Origin: Nesterenkonia muleiensis
GTDB taxonomy: Bacteria; Actinomycetota; Actinomycetes; Actinomycetales; Micrococcaceae
Direction of reading: 5' to 3'
NCBI RefSeq assembly: GCF_003600155.1
Contig: NZ_QWLD01000040.1
Span: 1 to 64,000, forward strand
DNA length: 64,000 bases
Each line of letters begins with the position of its first letter. The stretch's first letter is position 1. This document shows, in pieces, positions 25,932 through 34,474 of the stretch. The position numbers and the translations under genes are program-made. The notes below the pieces were generated by a model. The model did no database searches, had not been told where the DNA came from, and saw nothing but the letters and a program-made list of their open reading frames with translations.

Positions 25932-26259
25932 GCGGATCGCCCTCCCTGACCTCAAGGGCAGTCTTGAGTGCAGACAGTTTGCTCGGCCAAAAATCGTCCA
26001 AGTACGAGCGCACCGCCGCAAGGCCGTCGGTGTTCACCGCGAACAGGTGGCGCGTGCCCTCACGAGTGCCGAGAGCCAGCCCCGCCTTTCGGAGCACCCC
26101 CAGATGGTGAGACGTCGTCTGCTGCGAGAGCCTGACTTCCTCGGCGATGACGCCCACTGATCGCGGGGCTGAGCGGATCGCCCGCAGGATCGCTCGCCGG
26201 TTCCCATCCGCGAGCGCACGCAACGCCAGATCAACGTCCTCCACAGCCTCAGCGTCCAT
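25924..26259 (-). CDS. ArsR family transcriptional regulator
   Basis: 111 aa winged-helix repressor: DLALRALADGNRRAILRAIRS, VGVIAEEVRLSQQTTSHHLGVLRKAGL as recognition helix and REGTRHLFAVNTDGLAAVRSYL as wing. There are no clustered cysteines, so metal sensing is unlikely; this type pairs with SRPBCC proteins. ATG 26259 has AAGGAGAG upstream. It heads the leftward operon, and a perfect 12-bp palindrome lies about 57 nt upstream of its start. Confidence 0.88.
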   Translation of the reverse strand: MDAEAVEDVDLALRALADGNRRAILRAIRSAPRSVGVIAEEVRLSQQTTSHHLGVLRKAGLALGTREGTRHLFAVNTDGLAAVRSYLDDFWPSKLSALKTALEVREGDPRG

Positions 26260-26315
26260 CGTCACTCTCCTTGATCGATCCACTTTTACCATAACACAAA
26301 TATACACTTGTACTT

Positions 26316-26327
26316 ACGTGTACACGT
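26316..26327. promoter_or_regulatory. Palindrome ACGTGTACACGT, probable ArsR operator
   Basis: A perfect 12-bp palindrome lies upstream of the ArsR gene in an A/T-rich stretch that would hold its promoter, with a further GTAC-containing half-site at 26309-26313. Assignment to the ArsR protein is by position. Confidence 0.45.
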
Positions 26328-26552
26328 GCAATCTCATGTCTCGCTCATGCCACCCCTGGGCCATCTCGCCATCCCGTCCTCCTGAATGCACGGACACAGG
26401 TCGCGCGTGCACGCGTTCCTGGAGACGGCGAAGAGGCGTGGCTAAGTCGTCGATTTGTTCGCCCGCCCCCAACTGCTGGCACCGGCCGAGGTCGTTAATC
26501 GTCTCCGAGAGCTTTCAAGATCCTCTCTGGCGCTTTGATGCGTCCGTTCCCG

Positions 26553-26573
26553 TATAGTAGAGAGATGTCTCTA
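26553..26573 (+). promoter_or_regulatory. Promoter and TetR-type operator of the SRPBCC-TetR operon
   Basis: The -10 box TATAGT (26553-26558) runs into an inverted repeat TAGAGA-GATG-TCTCTA (26558-26573) that would cover the transcription start. A TetR gene is the second gene of the operon, so a repressor binding here would give autoregulation. The first gene starts at 26600 behind GGAGGGG. Confidence 0.5.
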
Positions 26574-26599
26574 TTATTAGTCCTAGGTCGGAGGGGTCC

Positions 26600-27199
26600 A
26601 TGTCGTTCAGGGTGGTGTGGACGCAGGCCAGCCGCCTCCCGTGGGCGTGGGGCGCACCGGTGGTGATCGAAGCCCCCGATGAGCTTGAGTGCGCCGGTTT
26701 GCCTCAGATGCGTCTGGCGACACGCTCGGTCTACACGAGTGCGGAGCCCGAGGCGCTGTTCTTGTGGCTGTGTCAGTTGCGGCATGCCCCCTATAGCTAC
26801 GACTGGATCGACAACTTCGGACGGCGCAGTCCCCGCCAGGCGGACCCTGGAATGCAGGACTTGAGGGTGGGGCAGAGGTTCATGACCATCTTCATCCTCA
26901 CCGGCTACGAGCCGGGCAAATCGTTGACGCTGCGGATGAGTCCGGGATGGCCCACCAGAGCCTTCGGTACCATCACCGTGAAGTACCAGATCTCCCAAGC
27001 GGCCGAGTCCTGGTCCCAGTTGAGCGTGGCGCTGTGGATGCCGCCGATCGGGAGACGGATGGGCCGCTTCCGCAGGTATCTGCTGGCCTGGGGTGATGTG
27101 GTGATGATGCGTAAACAGTTACGAGTCCTCAGCGAACTCGCTGAGCAGGAAGCACGCGGTGTCGATCAGCGCCAGCACCAGAGTGAGAGGAACGGCTGA
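26600..27199 (+). CDS. SRPBCC family protein
   Basis: 199 aa. It is a START-like ligand-binding fold: LATRSVYTSAEPEALFLWLCQLRHAPYSYDWIDNFGRRSPR, then LRVGQRFMTIFILTGYEPGK and FGTITVKYQISQ. The SYDWIDNFGRRSPR segment marks an actinobacterial subgroup of unknown function. ATG 26600 has GGAGGGG 5 nt upstream. It is followed after 1 nt by a TetR regulator and then a hydrolase, all in one operon. Confidence 0.8.
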   Translation: MSFRVVWTQASRLPWAWGAPVVIEAPDELECAGLPQMRLATRSVYTSAEPEALFLWLCQLRHAPYSYDWIDNFGRRSPRQADPGMQDLRVGQRFMTIFILTGYEPGKSLTLRMSPGWPTRAFGTITVKYQISQAAESWSQLSVALWMPPIGRRMGRFRRYLLAWGDVVMMRKQLRVLSELAEQEARGVDQRQHQSERNG

Positions 27200-27200
27200 A

Positions 27201-27797
27201 ATGGGGAGAACGGCGAAGTACACCGACCAGGACATCTTGGATGCAGCACTGGGGCTGGTCGCAGAGGACGGTGCTCATGCCGCCACGGTGGTCGCTATCG
27301 CCAAGCGGCTTGGCGCACCGTCGGGGTCCATCTATCACCGATTCGTCTCACGCGATCTGATTCTGGCCACGCTGTGGATCAGGACTGTGAAGCGCTTCCA
27401 GCAGGGCTTTCTCGAAGCGCTCTTGCACGAGGAATCAGATACTGCCGCCAGGCTGGCCGTCACCCACACCCTGCAGTGGAGCGCAGCCCACCGCAGCGAG
27501 GCGAAGATGCTGACCATGTACCGCCGCGAGGACCTCATCGCCCTCTGGCCCGATGAACTCGGCGGCGAGCTCGCCACCCTCAACGACGAGGTCAAACGCT
27601 CGGTCATCGCGTTCACGGCGGCGCATTTCGGCCAGGCCACTGCTGAGACCCTCGGCAGAACACGGTTCGCGCTGATAGAGATTCCCTATGCCGCCGTTGG
27701 GCACATCATCGGCAGTGCACAGCCACCATCCTGGCTGGAGCACACGGTGGCCACCGCCTCGCTGGCGGTGCTGGCCCGCCAGGAGCCGGTCAGATGA
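27201..27797 (+). CDS. TetR family transcriptional regulator
   Basis: 198 aa. The N-terminal helix-turn-helix (about 8-50) reads YTDQDILDAALGLVAEDGAHA, then VVAIAKRLGAPSGSIYHRFVSRDLILATLW. The remainder is the helical ligand-binding domain. It sits inside the operon it probably controls, between SRPBCC and hydrolase genes; the palindrome at 26558-26573 is the best candidate operator. The stop overlaps the hydrolase ATG (ATGA). Confidence 0.88.
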   Translation: MGRTAKYTDQDILDAALGLVAEDGAHAATVVAIAKRLGAPSGSIYHRFVSRDLILATLWIRTVKRFQQGFLEALLHEESDTAARLAVTHTLQWSAAHRSEAKMLTMYRREDLIALWPDELGGELATLNDEVKRSVIAFTAAHFGQATAETLGRTRFALIEIPYAAVGHIIGSAQPPSWLEHTVATASLAVLARQEPVR

Positions 27798-28663
27798 TCG
27801 CCGCCGGGATCGGCAGGCGACTGGCCCGCACGCTCTTCCACCCGCCTCGCAAGAAGCACCACCGCCATCCAGCCGACCTCAACCTCCCGGCCTCGGAGCT
27901 GACAGTCCGGACCAGCGATGGCATCGATCTCCACCTGTGGCTCGTCCCGGGCCTCGGGACAGGCACGGTCATCGTGGGGCACGGCATCGGATTGACCAAG
28001 TCCGCGAGCCTGCGTCACGCGGCTCTGCTGCACGGGCTCGGGTATCACGTCCTGCTCTTCGATCACCGCAATCACGGACGCTCCGGAACCGATGACGCCC
28101 AGGACCACCTCGCGGAGCGCTACAGCAACGACATCACCGCGTGCACCACTGCCGCAGCAAACACCTGGCCCGAGAGCGAAACACTCATTATCTGGGGATT
28201 CTCCTTCTCAACCTTCCCCACGCTGCACTGCTTGCGTCAGCAGACAACACCGATCGACGCCATCATCTGCGACAGCGGACCAGGACTCGACCTGGACGCG
28301 ACACTTCGCCACTTCCTCACCGGAGGAGGTCTCCACGTTCCGGCCGCGATCCGCAGTCTGCTTCGGCGGCCCGCCATCGTCACAGCGTTCGCTTCGTCTG
28401 CGGTCACGATGCTCGGAACCACCTGGCCCCCAGAAGCAGAAGCCACGGCCGCCGGCAGCACACCCATGCTCTTCCTCATCGGTACCGAGGACCGAGTAGT
28501 CCAACCCGAACAGATCCAGGCCCTGGCCTTGAGGTATCCCGACGCCACTGTCGCCGAGTTCCCCGCGGGTCATCTCCAGGGCCTCAAGTCCGCACCCCAG
28601 CAGTACACCGCCGCGGTGACGTCTTTCCTTGACTCGCTCGCCTCTCTGCGGGGCACATCATGA
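27794..28663 (+). CDS. Alpha/beta hydrolase
   Basis: 289 aa. An alpha/beta hydrolase fold with the oxyanion-type segment GTVIVGHGIGLTKSAS, the strand VLLFDHRNHGRSG and a nucleophile elbow IIWGFSFST. The elbow is G-F-S-F-S, so the last Gly of the usual GxSxG is Ser. Candidate acid and base are Asp in GTEDRVVQPEQ and His in FPAGHLQG. The first 25 residues are basic with little signal-peptide character, so it is probably cytoplasmic. Substrate unknown; translation is coupled to the TetR gene. Confidence 0.83.
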   Translation: MIAAGIGRRLARTLFHPPRKKHHRHPADLNLPASELTVRTSDGIDLHLWLVPGLGTGTVIVGHGIGLTKSASLRHAALLHGLGYHVLLFDHRNHGRSGTDDAQDHLAERYSNDITACTTAAANTWPESETLIIWGFSFSTFPTLHCLRQQTTPIDAIICDSGPGLDLDATLRHFLTGGGLHVPAAIRSLLRRPAIVTAFASSAVTMLGTTWPPEAEATAAGSTPMLFLIGTEDRVVQPEQIQALALRYPDATVAEFPAGHLQGLKSAPQQYTAAVTSFLDSLASLRGTS

Positions 28664-28910
28664 AACCGTCTGGCTTTGGTTTCTTCCCGCTCGGTCCGCA
28701 GCTATCCCGAGGACTCCTGGGTGGAAACCATGCGGCCTGTGTCGGGACTGGGGGCAGGAATGGGTGGCAGTTTGACCTGCCCCTGCATCAGCCCCTGCGC
28801 GAAGGATAGGCAGGTGAGTGAAGTACGATCTTCATGCGTTAGGTGTCCAGGAGCCGATCCAGCCTTATCGGTCCATGACACCATGAAACATCCGTGGGTC
28901 GGAGGCACAT

Positions 28911-29582
28911 ATGTCACAACAGTCAGGCGATGAAAAGGCTGATGCTGAGCAGGATCGGTGCCGAATTTCTCTGAATCCGGTGCGGGACCATAGTGCGATC
29001 GCGGAATTGCTGCGATACCGCAGGTCCACCAAGTCGTACCGGCCTGATCACATCAACCTGCAGACGCTGAGCGGGCTCCTGAGCACTGTGCTGGGCTCAG
29101 TATCCGGCCGCCATCGGACCTATGGTTCGGCCCACGCTCGGTACGACATCGTGGTGACCGTGGTTGTCGCCGCCGTCGAGGGGCTCCCCACCGGGACTTA
29201 CCGCTACCTTGCTGTGGAGCATGCCCTGGTTCATGGTGAAGAAGGAGATCATCGCACGGGGCTGGCGGATGGAACGCTCGATGCGGCCTGGCTCAGTGAG
29301 TGCCCGGTGATCCTGATGCTCTCGGCCGACCTCGATGCGGCAAACCGTGCTTTCGAATCTCAGGGGACTGGTCGGGGTGAACGCTTCTGCTGGTTCGAGG
29401 CGGGACTGGTCGCCCAGAATATCTATCTGTGGGCGGCTGAGAAGGGTCTGGGAACCGTCTTTCTCGGTGGCCTCGACCACTTCAGGATAGAAGCGGCGAC
29501 ACAGCGATTGATCCCACCGTCTCATACAGTATTGGGCATGCTTCCCATCGGCCGTCCCACCGAGGCGCCAGCCCGGCCGTGA
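28911..29582 (+). CDS. SagB-type / nitroreductase family protein
   Basis: 223 aa FMN-dependent oxidoreductase fold. LLRYRRSTKSYRPDHINLQTLSGLL is the typical FMN-binding start (RRS.R motif), GTYRYLAVEHALV resembles the SagB/ThcOx branch, and WFEAGLVAQNIYLWAAEKGLGTVFLGG is the conserved C-terminal helix and loop. SagB-like enzymes oxidise azolines in peptide biosynthesis, but no precursor peptide, cyclodehydratase or other RiPP gene is near, so a stand-alone reductase is more likely. ATG 28911 has GGAGG upstream. The 247 nt before it show no gene or clear signal. Confidence 0.8.
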   Translation: MSQQSGDEKADAEQDRCRISLNPVRDHSAIAELLRYRRSTKSYRPDHINLQTLSGLLSTVLGSVSGRHRTYGSAHARYDIVVTVVVAAVEGLPTGTYRYLAVEHALVHGEEGDHRTGLADGTLDAAWLSECPVILMLSADLDAANRAFESQGTGRGERFCWFEAGLVAQNIYLWAAEKGLGTVFLGGLDHFRIEAATQRLIPPSHTVLGMLPIGRPTEAPARP

Positions 29583-29681
29583 GCAGGCTCTGCCGGATAG
29601 GTGTTCGACATTGCCATCCCGACAGGCAACTCCACCGAAAGCATCGGCTGCCAAGGTAGGGCAGTTGCCGTTTCTCATCGA

Positions 29682-30296
29682 CTAGAGCGGTTCACCTCTG
29701 GTCTGATGCCCTGATGTGGCGGCGTCTACGAGGTCGCAGGCAGTCTGGTTGGCGATGGTGACGCTGTCGATCTCGGGCAGCGCGGCGCGCATGGCCAGGG
29801 CTCCTTCGTGGAGGCACACCAGCCGTTTGGCCAGGTCGGCCGGGTCTGCGATGTGTGCATCGGTCGCCAGTCGTTCGAACAGGTTGCACAGCCAGCGTTT
29901 CTCCTCAGCTGCTACCTGATGTGCGGGATGTTCCGGGTCCGGCAGCTCGGCCAGTGCGTTGATGAAGGCGCAGCCGCGAGGGCTCTGTTGGACCCATTCT
30001 CCGAGAGCGTCAAACGGCGCAGTCACCCGCTGGATCGCGGTCAGCTCTGGTGCTGCGACGGCCGTCTCGACAAGGTGCCGCCACCGCATCTCTCGTTCGA
30101 GGAGATAGGTGGCCACCAGGGTGTCCTTGGACCCGAACCGGTTGTAGAGGGTTCGCTTGGTCACCCCTGAGCGTTCGGCGATCACATCGACCCCCACTGC
30201 GGTGATTCCTCCCTCGTAGAACAGCGTCGAGGCCGTCTCCAGAATGCGGCGGGCACTGGGGGTCAGAGTGGTCGGATCAGGAATCGTTGCATTCAC
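29682..30296 (-). CDS. TetR family transcriptional regulator
   Basis: 204 aa. The DNA-binding domain reads ILETASTLFYEGGITAVGVDVIAERSGVTKRTLYNRFGSKDTLV; the C-terminal domain contains GCAFINALAELPDPEHPAHQ, typical of the branch with TetR_C-type ligand pockets (AcrR/YxaF-like). It is divergent from an MFS gene 133 nt away, the usual arrangement of a repressor controlling an exporter. The intergenic region has an ACAGT-N9-ACTGT repeat (30336-30354) as a possible operator. Confidence 0.87.
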   Translation of the reverse strand: MNATIPDPTTLTPSARRILETASTLFYEGGITAVGVDVIAERSGVTKRTLYNRFGSKDTLVATYLLEREMRWRHLVETAVAAPELTAIQRVTAPFDALGEWVQQSPRGCAFINALAELPDPEHPAHQVAAEEKRWLCNLFERLATDAHIADPADLAKRLVCLHEGALAMRAALPEIDSVTIANQTACDLVDAATSGHQTRGEPL

Positions 30297-30335
30297 AGGT
30301 CTGTATACCTTACGCTGGCGTCGTGACTTTACAGA

Positions 30336-30354
30336 ACAGTATAACGATCACTGT
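30336..30354. promoter_or_regulatory. Inverted repeat between TetR and MFS genes
   Basis: ACAGT (30336-30340) and ACTGT (30350-30354) are arranged symmetrically around 9 nt in the A/T-rich part of the divergent region. A weak candidate for the TetR operator. Confidence 0.3.
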
Positions 30355-30428
30355 GAAGAATAAGCGCCTGCTGGACGCAGAGCCAGTCGGTCAGGAGACC
30401 GCAGGAGCCACTCGATGCGAGACTCCAG

Positions 30429-32447
30429 ATGAGTAGCGGGCAGCGGTGGACGATGACTGCGGCGTTGGGCGCCAGCGTGATCGCGGTCTGCTACGGCTTC
30501 GGCCGCTATGCCTACGGGCTGTTCGTTCCGCAGTTCGCAGTGGCCTTCGACCTCAACGCCACCGGCGTGGGTGTCCTCGGCGGTGTGTCGACCTTGGGGT
30601 ACACCCTGGGATTGCTTGCCGCGCCCAGACTCGTCGGTCCATCCGCGCGAATGGCGGCAATCGGGGCAGGTGGGTGCGCGGCCATCGGACTAGTGACCAT
30701 GAGCGTGTCCGATCTTCTTGGTGTTTTCGCCTGCGGCTTGTTGATCGCTGGCGCCAGCGCCGGTCTCGTCTCGCCCGCAGTGGCGGAGCTGATCAGTCAC
30801 TCCGTGAGACCTGGTGCGCGCGCTCAGGCGCAGACATGGGCCAACACCGGTACCAGTTTCGGATTGGCCGCATCTGCCTTCACCCCGGTGTTGGTGTTCG
30901 GGTGGCGGGAGACATGGCTGGGGTTCGGGCTCATCGCTTTGGCGATCACCGTTGTCGCCCATCTGGCTCTGCCCCGCCCAGCCCGCAGAAGGATGAGCAA
31001 TCAGCCTGCCAGGCCCTTGCGGCGGGCAGGACTCACGCCGCTGCTGGTGAACTCCGTCCTGTTGGGGTTGACCAGCGCGCCGTACTGGAATTTCTCCGTC
31101 GAACGAATGGCGCAAGCCGGCCTCAGCGGTCACTTCTCAGCCTGGTTCTGGCTGACCATCGGCATCGCAGGCCCGCTCGGGGGAGTGGCAGGCGGACTCT
31201 GCCACCGATGCGGACTGACCCGGGTCAACCTCGCGATCTGGACTGCCTGGGCGATCAGTCTGGCGCTCCTGGCGCTACCGTCTGCTGGCCCGGTTGTCTC
31301 GCTGATCTCCGCAGCACTCTTCGGTGCGGCCTTCATGGCCCTGACCGGAATCTGCATCCTGTGGGCCGCGCTGCTTTTCACCGAGTCACCGGCACGAGGG
31401 GTCACCCTGTCCTTCCTCGGCCTGGGAGCAGGCCAGACCCTGGGCTCACCGGCTGCCGGCGCCCTGGCAGACCACATCGGCCTCCCGGCGGTCTTCGCCA
31501 TCACCGCGGTCTTCAGCCTCACCGCCTGGCACCAGCTGCACAGGCGAGTGCAGGTCAACGATCTCGGAGGCCGCCTGCACCGTGAGCATTGCCAGGCCGG
31601 GCACCTGATCAGGACAGGGGGCCGGTATACGCTCGATCACATGCCTGATCCGCAGCATTTCGAAGCACATGCCGAGACCTATCACCGTGCCAGACCACCG
31701 TATCCGGGTGCACTGTGGGCTCGGCTGAGCGATATGGGGTTGCTGGGTGAGGATGTTCGCGTCATTGAGTTCGGCGCAGGTTCTGGCCAGGCGACCGGCC
31801 CCATGCTGCGAGCCGGGGCCTCGGTCACGGCCGTTGAGCCTGGTCCTGCCTTTGCGAGCCTTCTCCGAGACCGCTACCCCGAGGTGACGGTGCGCTGTGA
31901 AAAAGCAGAGTCAGCCCCGTTGCTGCCGGCCTCCTACGACCTTGCTGTCGCCGCCACGGCGGTGCACTGGTTAGATCTCGGTACATTGCTGCCGCGACTT
32001 CATCAGACATTGGCGCCCGGAGGCCACTTTGCTGTCTGGTGGACAGTCTTCGGCGATCCTTCGGCAGCACCTACGCCGTTCCGAAAACAGGTGGGGGCGA
32101 TCATTGCCCGCCGTGGAAGCGGGCCACCGAGGCGTGGGTCGGACCATGACATCACCAAAGCTCGGGTCCACCGGCTCACTGAGAGCGGGCACTTCTCCGT
32201 TGCCCACACTGAACAGTTCCGATGGACGATCGACCTCCGGACGGATCAGATCCGTGACCTCTTCACCACGTTCAGCGACTGGAACGCGGACGAAGTTGAT
32301 GAAGCAGCTCAGGCGGTTGATGACCTCGGCGGGCGAGTGGTCGAGCACTATGTGACACCGCTGATCGTGCTCAACCGTAGCGGGAGAGACGATGTTGAGG
32401 TGCCGGTGATCCCGTCTCAGAGGTGGCGTTCTTCGGGGCCGTTGTAA
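30429..32447 (+). CDS. YbfB/YjiJ-like MFS transporter fused in frame to a SAM methyltransferase
   Basis: 672 codons without a stop. Residues 1 to about 375 form a 12-TM MFS transporter whose start (YGFGRYAYGLFVPQF) is characteristic of the YbfB/YjiJ group. A hydrophilic linker (about 376-404) follows. From Met405 (ATG 31641) the protein is a class I methyltransferase with MPDPQHFEAHAETYHRARPP, SAM motif VIEFGAGSGQATGPML and AVAATAVHWLDL. The methyltransferase has its own promoter-like TATACG 9 nt before ATG 31641, so it may also, or only, be made separately, with the MFS having lost its stop. The 3' end overlaps prpC by 31 nt in convergent orientation. A divergent TetR gene probably regulates it. 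Confidence 0.75.
   Translation: MSSGQRWTMTAALGASVIAVCYGFGRYAYGLFVPQFAVAFDLNATGVGVLGGVSTLGYTLGLLAAPRLVGPSARMAAIGAGGCAAIGLVTMSVSDLLGVFACGLLIAGASAGLVSPAVAELISHSVRPGARAQAQTWANTGTSFGLAASAFTPVLVFGWRETWLGFGLIALAITVVAHLALPRPARRRMSNQPARPLRRAGLTPLLVNSVLLGLTSAPYWNFSVERMAQAGLSGHFSAWFWLTIGIAGPLGGVAGGLCHRCGLTRVNLAIWTAWAISLALLALPSAGPVVSLISAALFGAAFMALTGICILWAALLFTESPARGVTLSFLGLGAGQTLGSPAAGALADHIGLPAVFAITAVFSLTAWHQLHRRVQVNDLGGRLHREHCQAGHLIRTGGRYTLDHMPDPQHFEAHAETYHRARPPYPGALWARLSDMGLLGEDVRVIEFGAGSGQATGPMLRAGASVTAVEPGPAFASLLRDRYPEVTVRCEKAESAPLLPASYDLAVAATAVHWLDLGTLLPRLHQTLAPGGHFAVWWTVFGDPSAAPTPFRKQVGAIIARRGSGPPRRGSDHDITKARVHRLTESGHFSVAHTEQFRWTIDLRTDQIRDLFTTFSDWNADEVDEAAQAVDDLGGRVVEHYVTPLIVLNRSGRDDVEVPVIPSQRWRSSGPL
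31626..31631 (+). promoter_or_regulatory. -10-like TATACG before the methyltransferase part
   Basis: TATACG lies 9 nt upstream of the internal ATG 31641, where methyltransferase homology starts. If active it would give a leaderless mRNA for a separate 268-aa methyltransferase. Confidence 0.3.
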
Positions 32448-33550
32448 GCGCTCAGCGGACGGATCAGTGAGTTCGCCGCCCGCTGCTCCATGATGTGCGC
32501 TGTCCAGCCGGTGATGCGGGAGGCGATGAACAGCGGGGTGAACAGGTCAGTGTCGAAGCCCATCAGGTGGTAGGTAGGCCCTGCCGGATAGTCGAGGTTG
32601 GGCTTGATGGCCTTGGCCTCGTCCATGGCCTGCTCCAGCCCGTCGTAGAGGCCGAGGACCTCGTGCCTGCCGTAGTGCTCGATCATCTTGTCCAGTGCCT
32701 GCTTCATGGTGGGTACCCGGGAATCGCCCTTCTTGTACACCCGGTGTCCGAAGCCCATGACCTTCTTCTTAGCCGCCAGTGCATCCTCCATCCAGGCTTT
32801 GGCGCGGGCGGCAGCCTCCTCTCGGGTCTCCTCGTCGCGGATGCCGATCTCCTCGAAGGTGTGCATCACGGCCTCGTTGGCGCCACCGTGCAGTGGGCCC
32901 TTCAACGCACCGATGGCCGCGGTCACCGCCGAATGCAGATCAGCCAGCGTGGAGGTCACCACCCGGGCGGTGAAGGTGGAGGCGTTGAACGAGTGCTCGG
33001 CATAGAGCACCATGGAGACGCGGAAGGCATCGACGACCTCCGGTGCAGCCTCCTCCCCGAAGGTCATCCACAAGAAGTTCTGCGAATAGTCGAGATCATC
33101 GCGGGGTTCCACCAGCTCCTGGCCGCGGCGGCGCCGTTGGTCATAGGCGACCACTGCGGGGAAGGCGGCGAAGAGTTTCTTGGCCTTGGTCAGCTCAGTT
33201 TCTGGATCCGACTCCTCGGAGGTCGGGTCATTGGCGCCCAGCACCGAAACCGCGGTACGGCCCACGTCCATCGGGTGGCAGTCCGTGGGCAGCAGGTCAA
33301 TGGCGGCACGAACATTGGGTGACAGTGCCCGATTGGCGCGCTCGAACTCGACGAACTGGGCCAGCTCATCTTTGGAAGGCAGCTCTGCGTTCCACAGCAG
33401 TAGAGCCACTTCCTCGAAGCTGAGCTCGGCGGCAAGCTGCTGGACCGGGTACCCGCGGTAGAGCAGGGAGTTGGTCTCCGGATTGACCTTGGAGATGGCG
33501 GTGTAGTCGGCGACGACGCCGGCGAGGCCCTTATAGATCTGCTCAGTCAT
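32417..33550 (-). CDS. prpC: 2-methylcitrate synthase
   Basis: 377 aa. It condenses propionyl-CoA with oxaloacetate. The N-terminus IYKGLAGVVADYTAISKVNP is typical of PrpC. Catalytic residues are present in KGPLHGGANEAVM, MGFGHRVYKKGD and KPNLDYPAGP. The gene is last of prpD-prpB-prpC, 12 nt after prpB. It is the third citrate-synthase-family gene of the window and the only one with the full set of family features and a propionate context. Confidence 0.93.
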   Translation of the reverse strand: MTEQIYKGLAGVVADYTAISKVNPETNSLLYRGYPVQQLAAELSFEEVALLLWNAELPSKDELAQFVEFERANRALSPNVRAAIDLLPTDCHPMDVGRTAVSVLGANDPTSEESDPETELTKAKKLFAAFPAVVAYDQRRRRGQELVEPRDDLDYSQNFLWMTFGEEAAPEVVDAFRVSMVLYAEHSFNASTFTARVVTSTLADLHSAVTAAIGALKGPLHGGANEAVMHTFEEIGIRDEETREEAAARAKAWMEDALAAKKKVMGFGHRVYKKGDSRVPTMKQALDKMIEHYGRHEVLGLYDGLEQAMDEAKAIKPNLDYPAGPTYHLMGFDTDLFTPLFIASRITGWTAHIMEQRAANSLIRPLSAYNGPEERHL

Positions 33551-33562
33551 GATTGGTCTCCT

Positions 33563-34474
33563 TTATCGCGTGAAGCGTTCCGGTACATCGAAGTCGAAGA
33601 TTCCGGCGTCGAAGCTGCTGTAGGACTCGTAGTCCACCAGCTCGTAGAGCCTGGTGCGGGTCATCATCTGATCCACGACCGGCTCCTGGGTGCCGTGGGC
33701 GGCGATCGTGTCCAGCGTACGTTCGATCGCCCCCATAGCCGAACGTAGCGAGGTCACCGGGTAGATGATCAGCGCCACCCCGGTGGCCGCCAGCTGTTCG
33801 CGGGTGAACAGCTCGGACTTGCCGAACTCGGTCATATTCGCCAGCACCGGAACATCCACCGCATGGCAGACGGCCTCGAATTCGCTGAGATCCTTCATCG
33901 CCTCGGGGAAGATCGCATCGGCCCCGGCGTCCACCAGGGCCTTGGCCCGGTCGATGGTGGCCTCCAGCCCTTCGGCCGCTCGCAGGTCGGTGCGTGCCAT
34001 GATCAGGAAGTTCTCATCCCGGCGAGCCTCGGCGGCGGCCAGGATCCGCTTGGCGGCAGTCTCGGTGTCCACCGTGGCCTTGCCGTCGAGGTGTCCGCAG
34101 CGCTTGGGGTTGATCTGGTCCTCGATGTGGCAGCCTGCCAGTCCGGCGTTCTCCAGCTCGTGGATGGTCCGGGCCACATTCATCGGTTCGCCGAAGCCGG
34201 TGTCGGCGTCCACCAGAGTGGGCAGGTCGGTCAGCCGGGCGATCTGCCCGGCGCGCTGGGCCACCTCGGTGAGTGTGGTCAGCCCGATATCGGGCAGTCC
34301 GAGCTCATTGGCCAGCACAGCGCCTGAGACGTAGAGCCCGTCGAAACCTTTTTCCTGGATCAGCGGGGCGCTCAGCGGTGTGAAGGTGCCCGGGAACTGC
34401 CGGGCTGCACCCGGGGTGAGGATCTGACGCAGATGCGCGCGCTTCTGCTCCGGTGTGGTCTTTGCGTACAACAT
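33563..34474 (-). CDS. prpB: 2-methylisocitrate lyase
   Basis: 303 aa. It splits 2-methylisocitrate into pyruvate and succinate. Family motifs: PGTFTPLSAPLIQEKGFDGLYVSG, DADTGFGEPMNVARTIHELE, HIEDQINPKRCGHLDGK (the K-R-C-G-H motif with catalytic Cys) and NMTEFGKSELFTREQL. The start overlaps the prpD stop by one base (TGATG), so expression is coupled. Confidence 0.94.
   Translation of the reverse strand: MLYAKTTPEQKRAHLRQILTPGAARQFPGTFTPLSAPLIQEKGFDGLYVSGAVLANELGLPDIGLTTLTEVAQRAGQIARLTDLPTLVDADTGFGEPMNVARTIHELENAGLAGCHIEDQINPKRCGHLDGKATVDTETAAKRILAAAEARRDENFLIMARTDLRAAEGLEATIDRAKALVDAGADAIFPEAMKDLSEFEAVCHAVDVPVLANMTEFGKSELFTREQLAATGVALIIYPVTSLRSAMGAIERTLDTIAAHGTQEPVVDQMMTRTRLYELVDYESYSSFDAGIFDFDVPERFTR

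Larger units (their letters stand above)
26260..26599. other. 340-nt non-coding divergent region
   Basis: This region separates the ArsR operon from the rightward SRPBCC-TetR-hydrolase operon. It holds one operator-like palindrome near each gene (26316-26327 and 26558-26573) and a -10 box TATAGT at 26553-26558. The middle (about 26335-26545) shows no start with a ribosome binding site, no hairpin terminator and no recognisable remnant. Confidence 0.6.

Noticed and set aside
28911-29582. RiPP cluster suggested by the SagB-like nitroreductase
   Set aside because: No precursor peptide, YcaO, or dehydratase gene nearby; stand-alone nitroreductases of this type are common.
30446-31585. 379-codon frame overlapping the MFS gene
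   Set aside because: Arg/Gly/Pro-rich composition typical of a shifted frame; the MFS frame has normal membrane segments.
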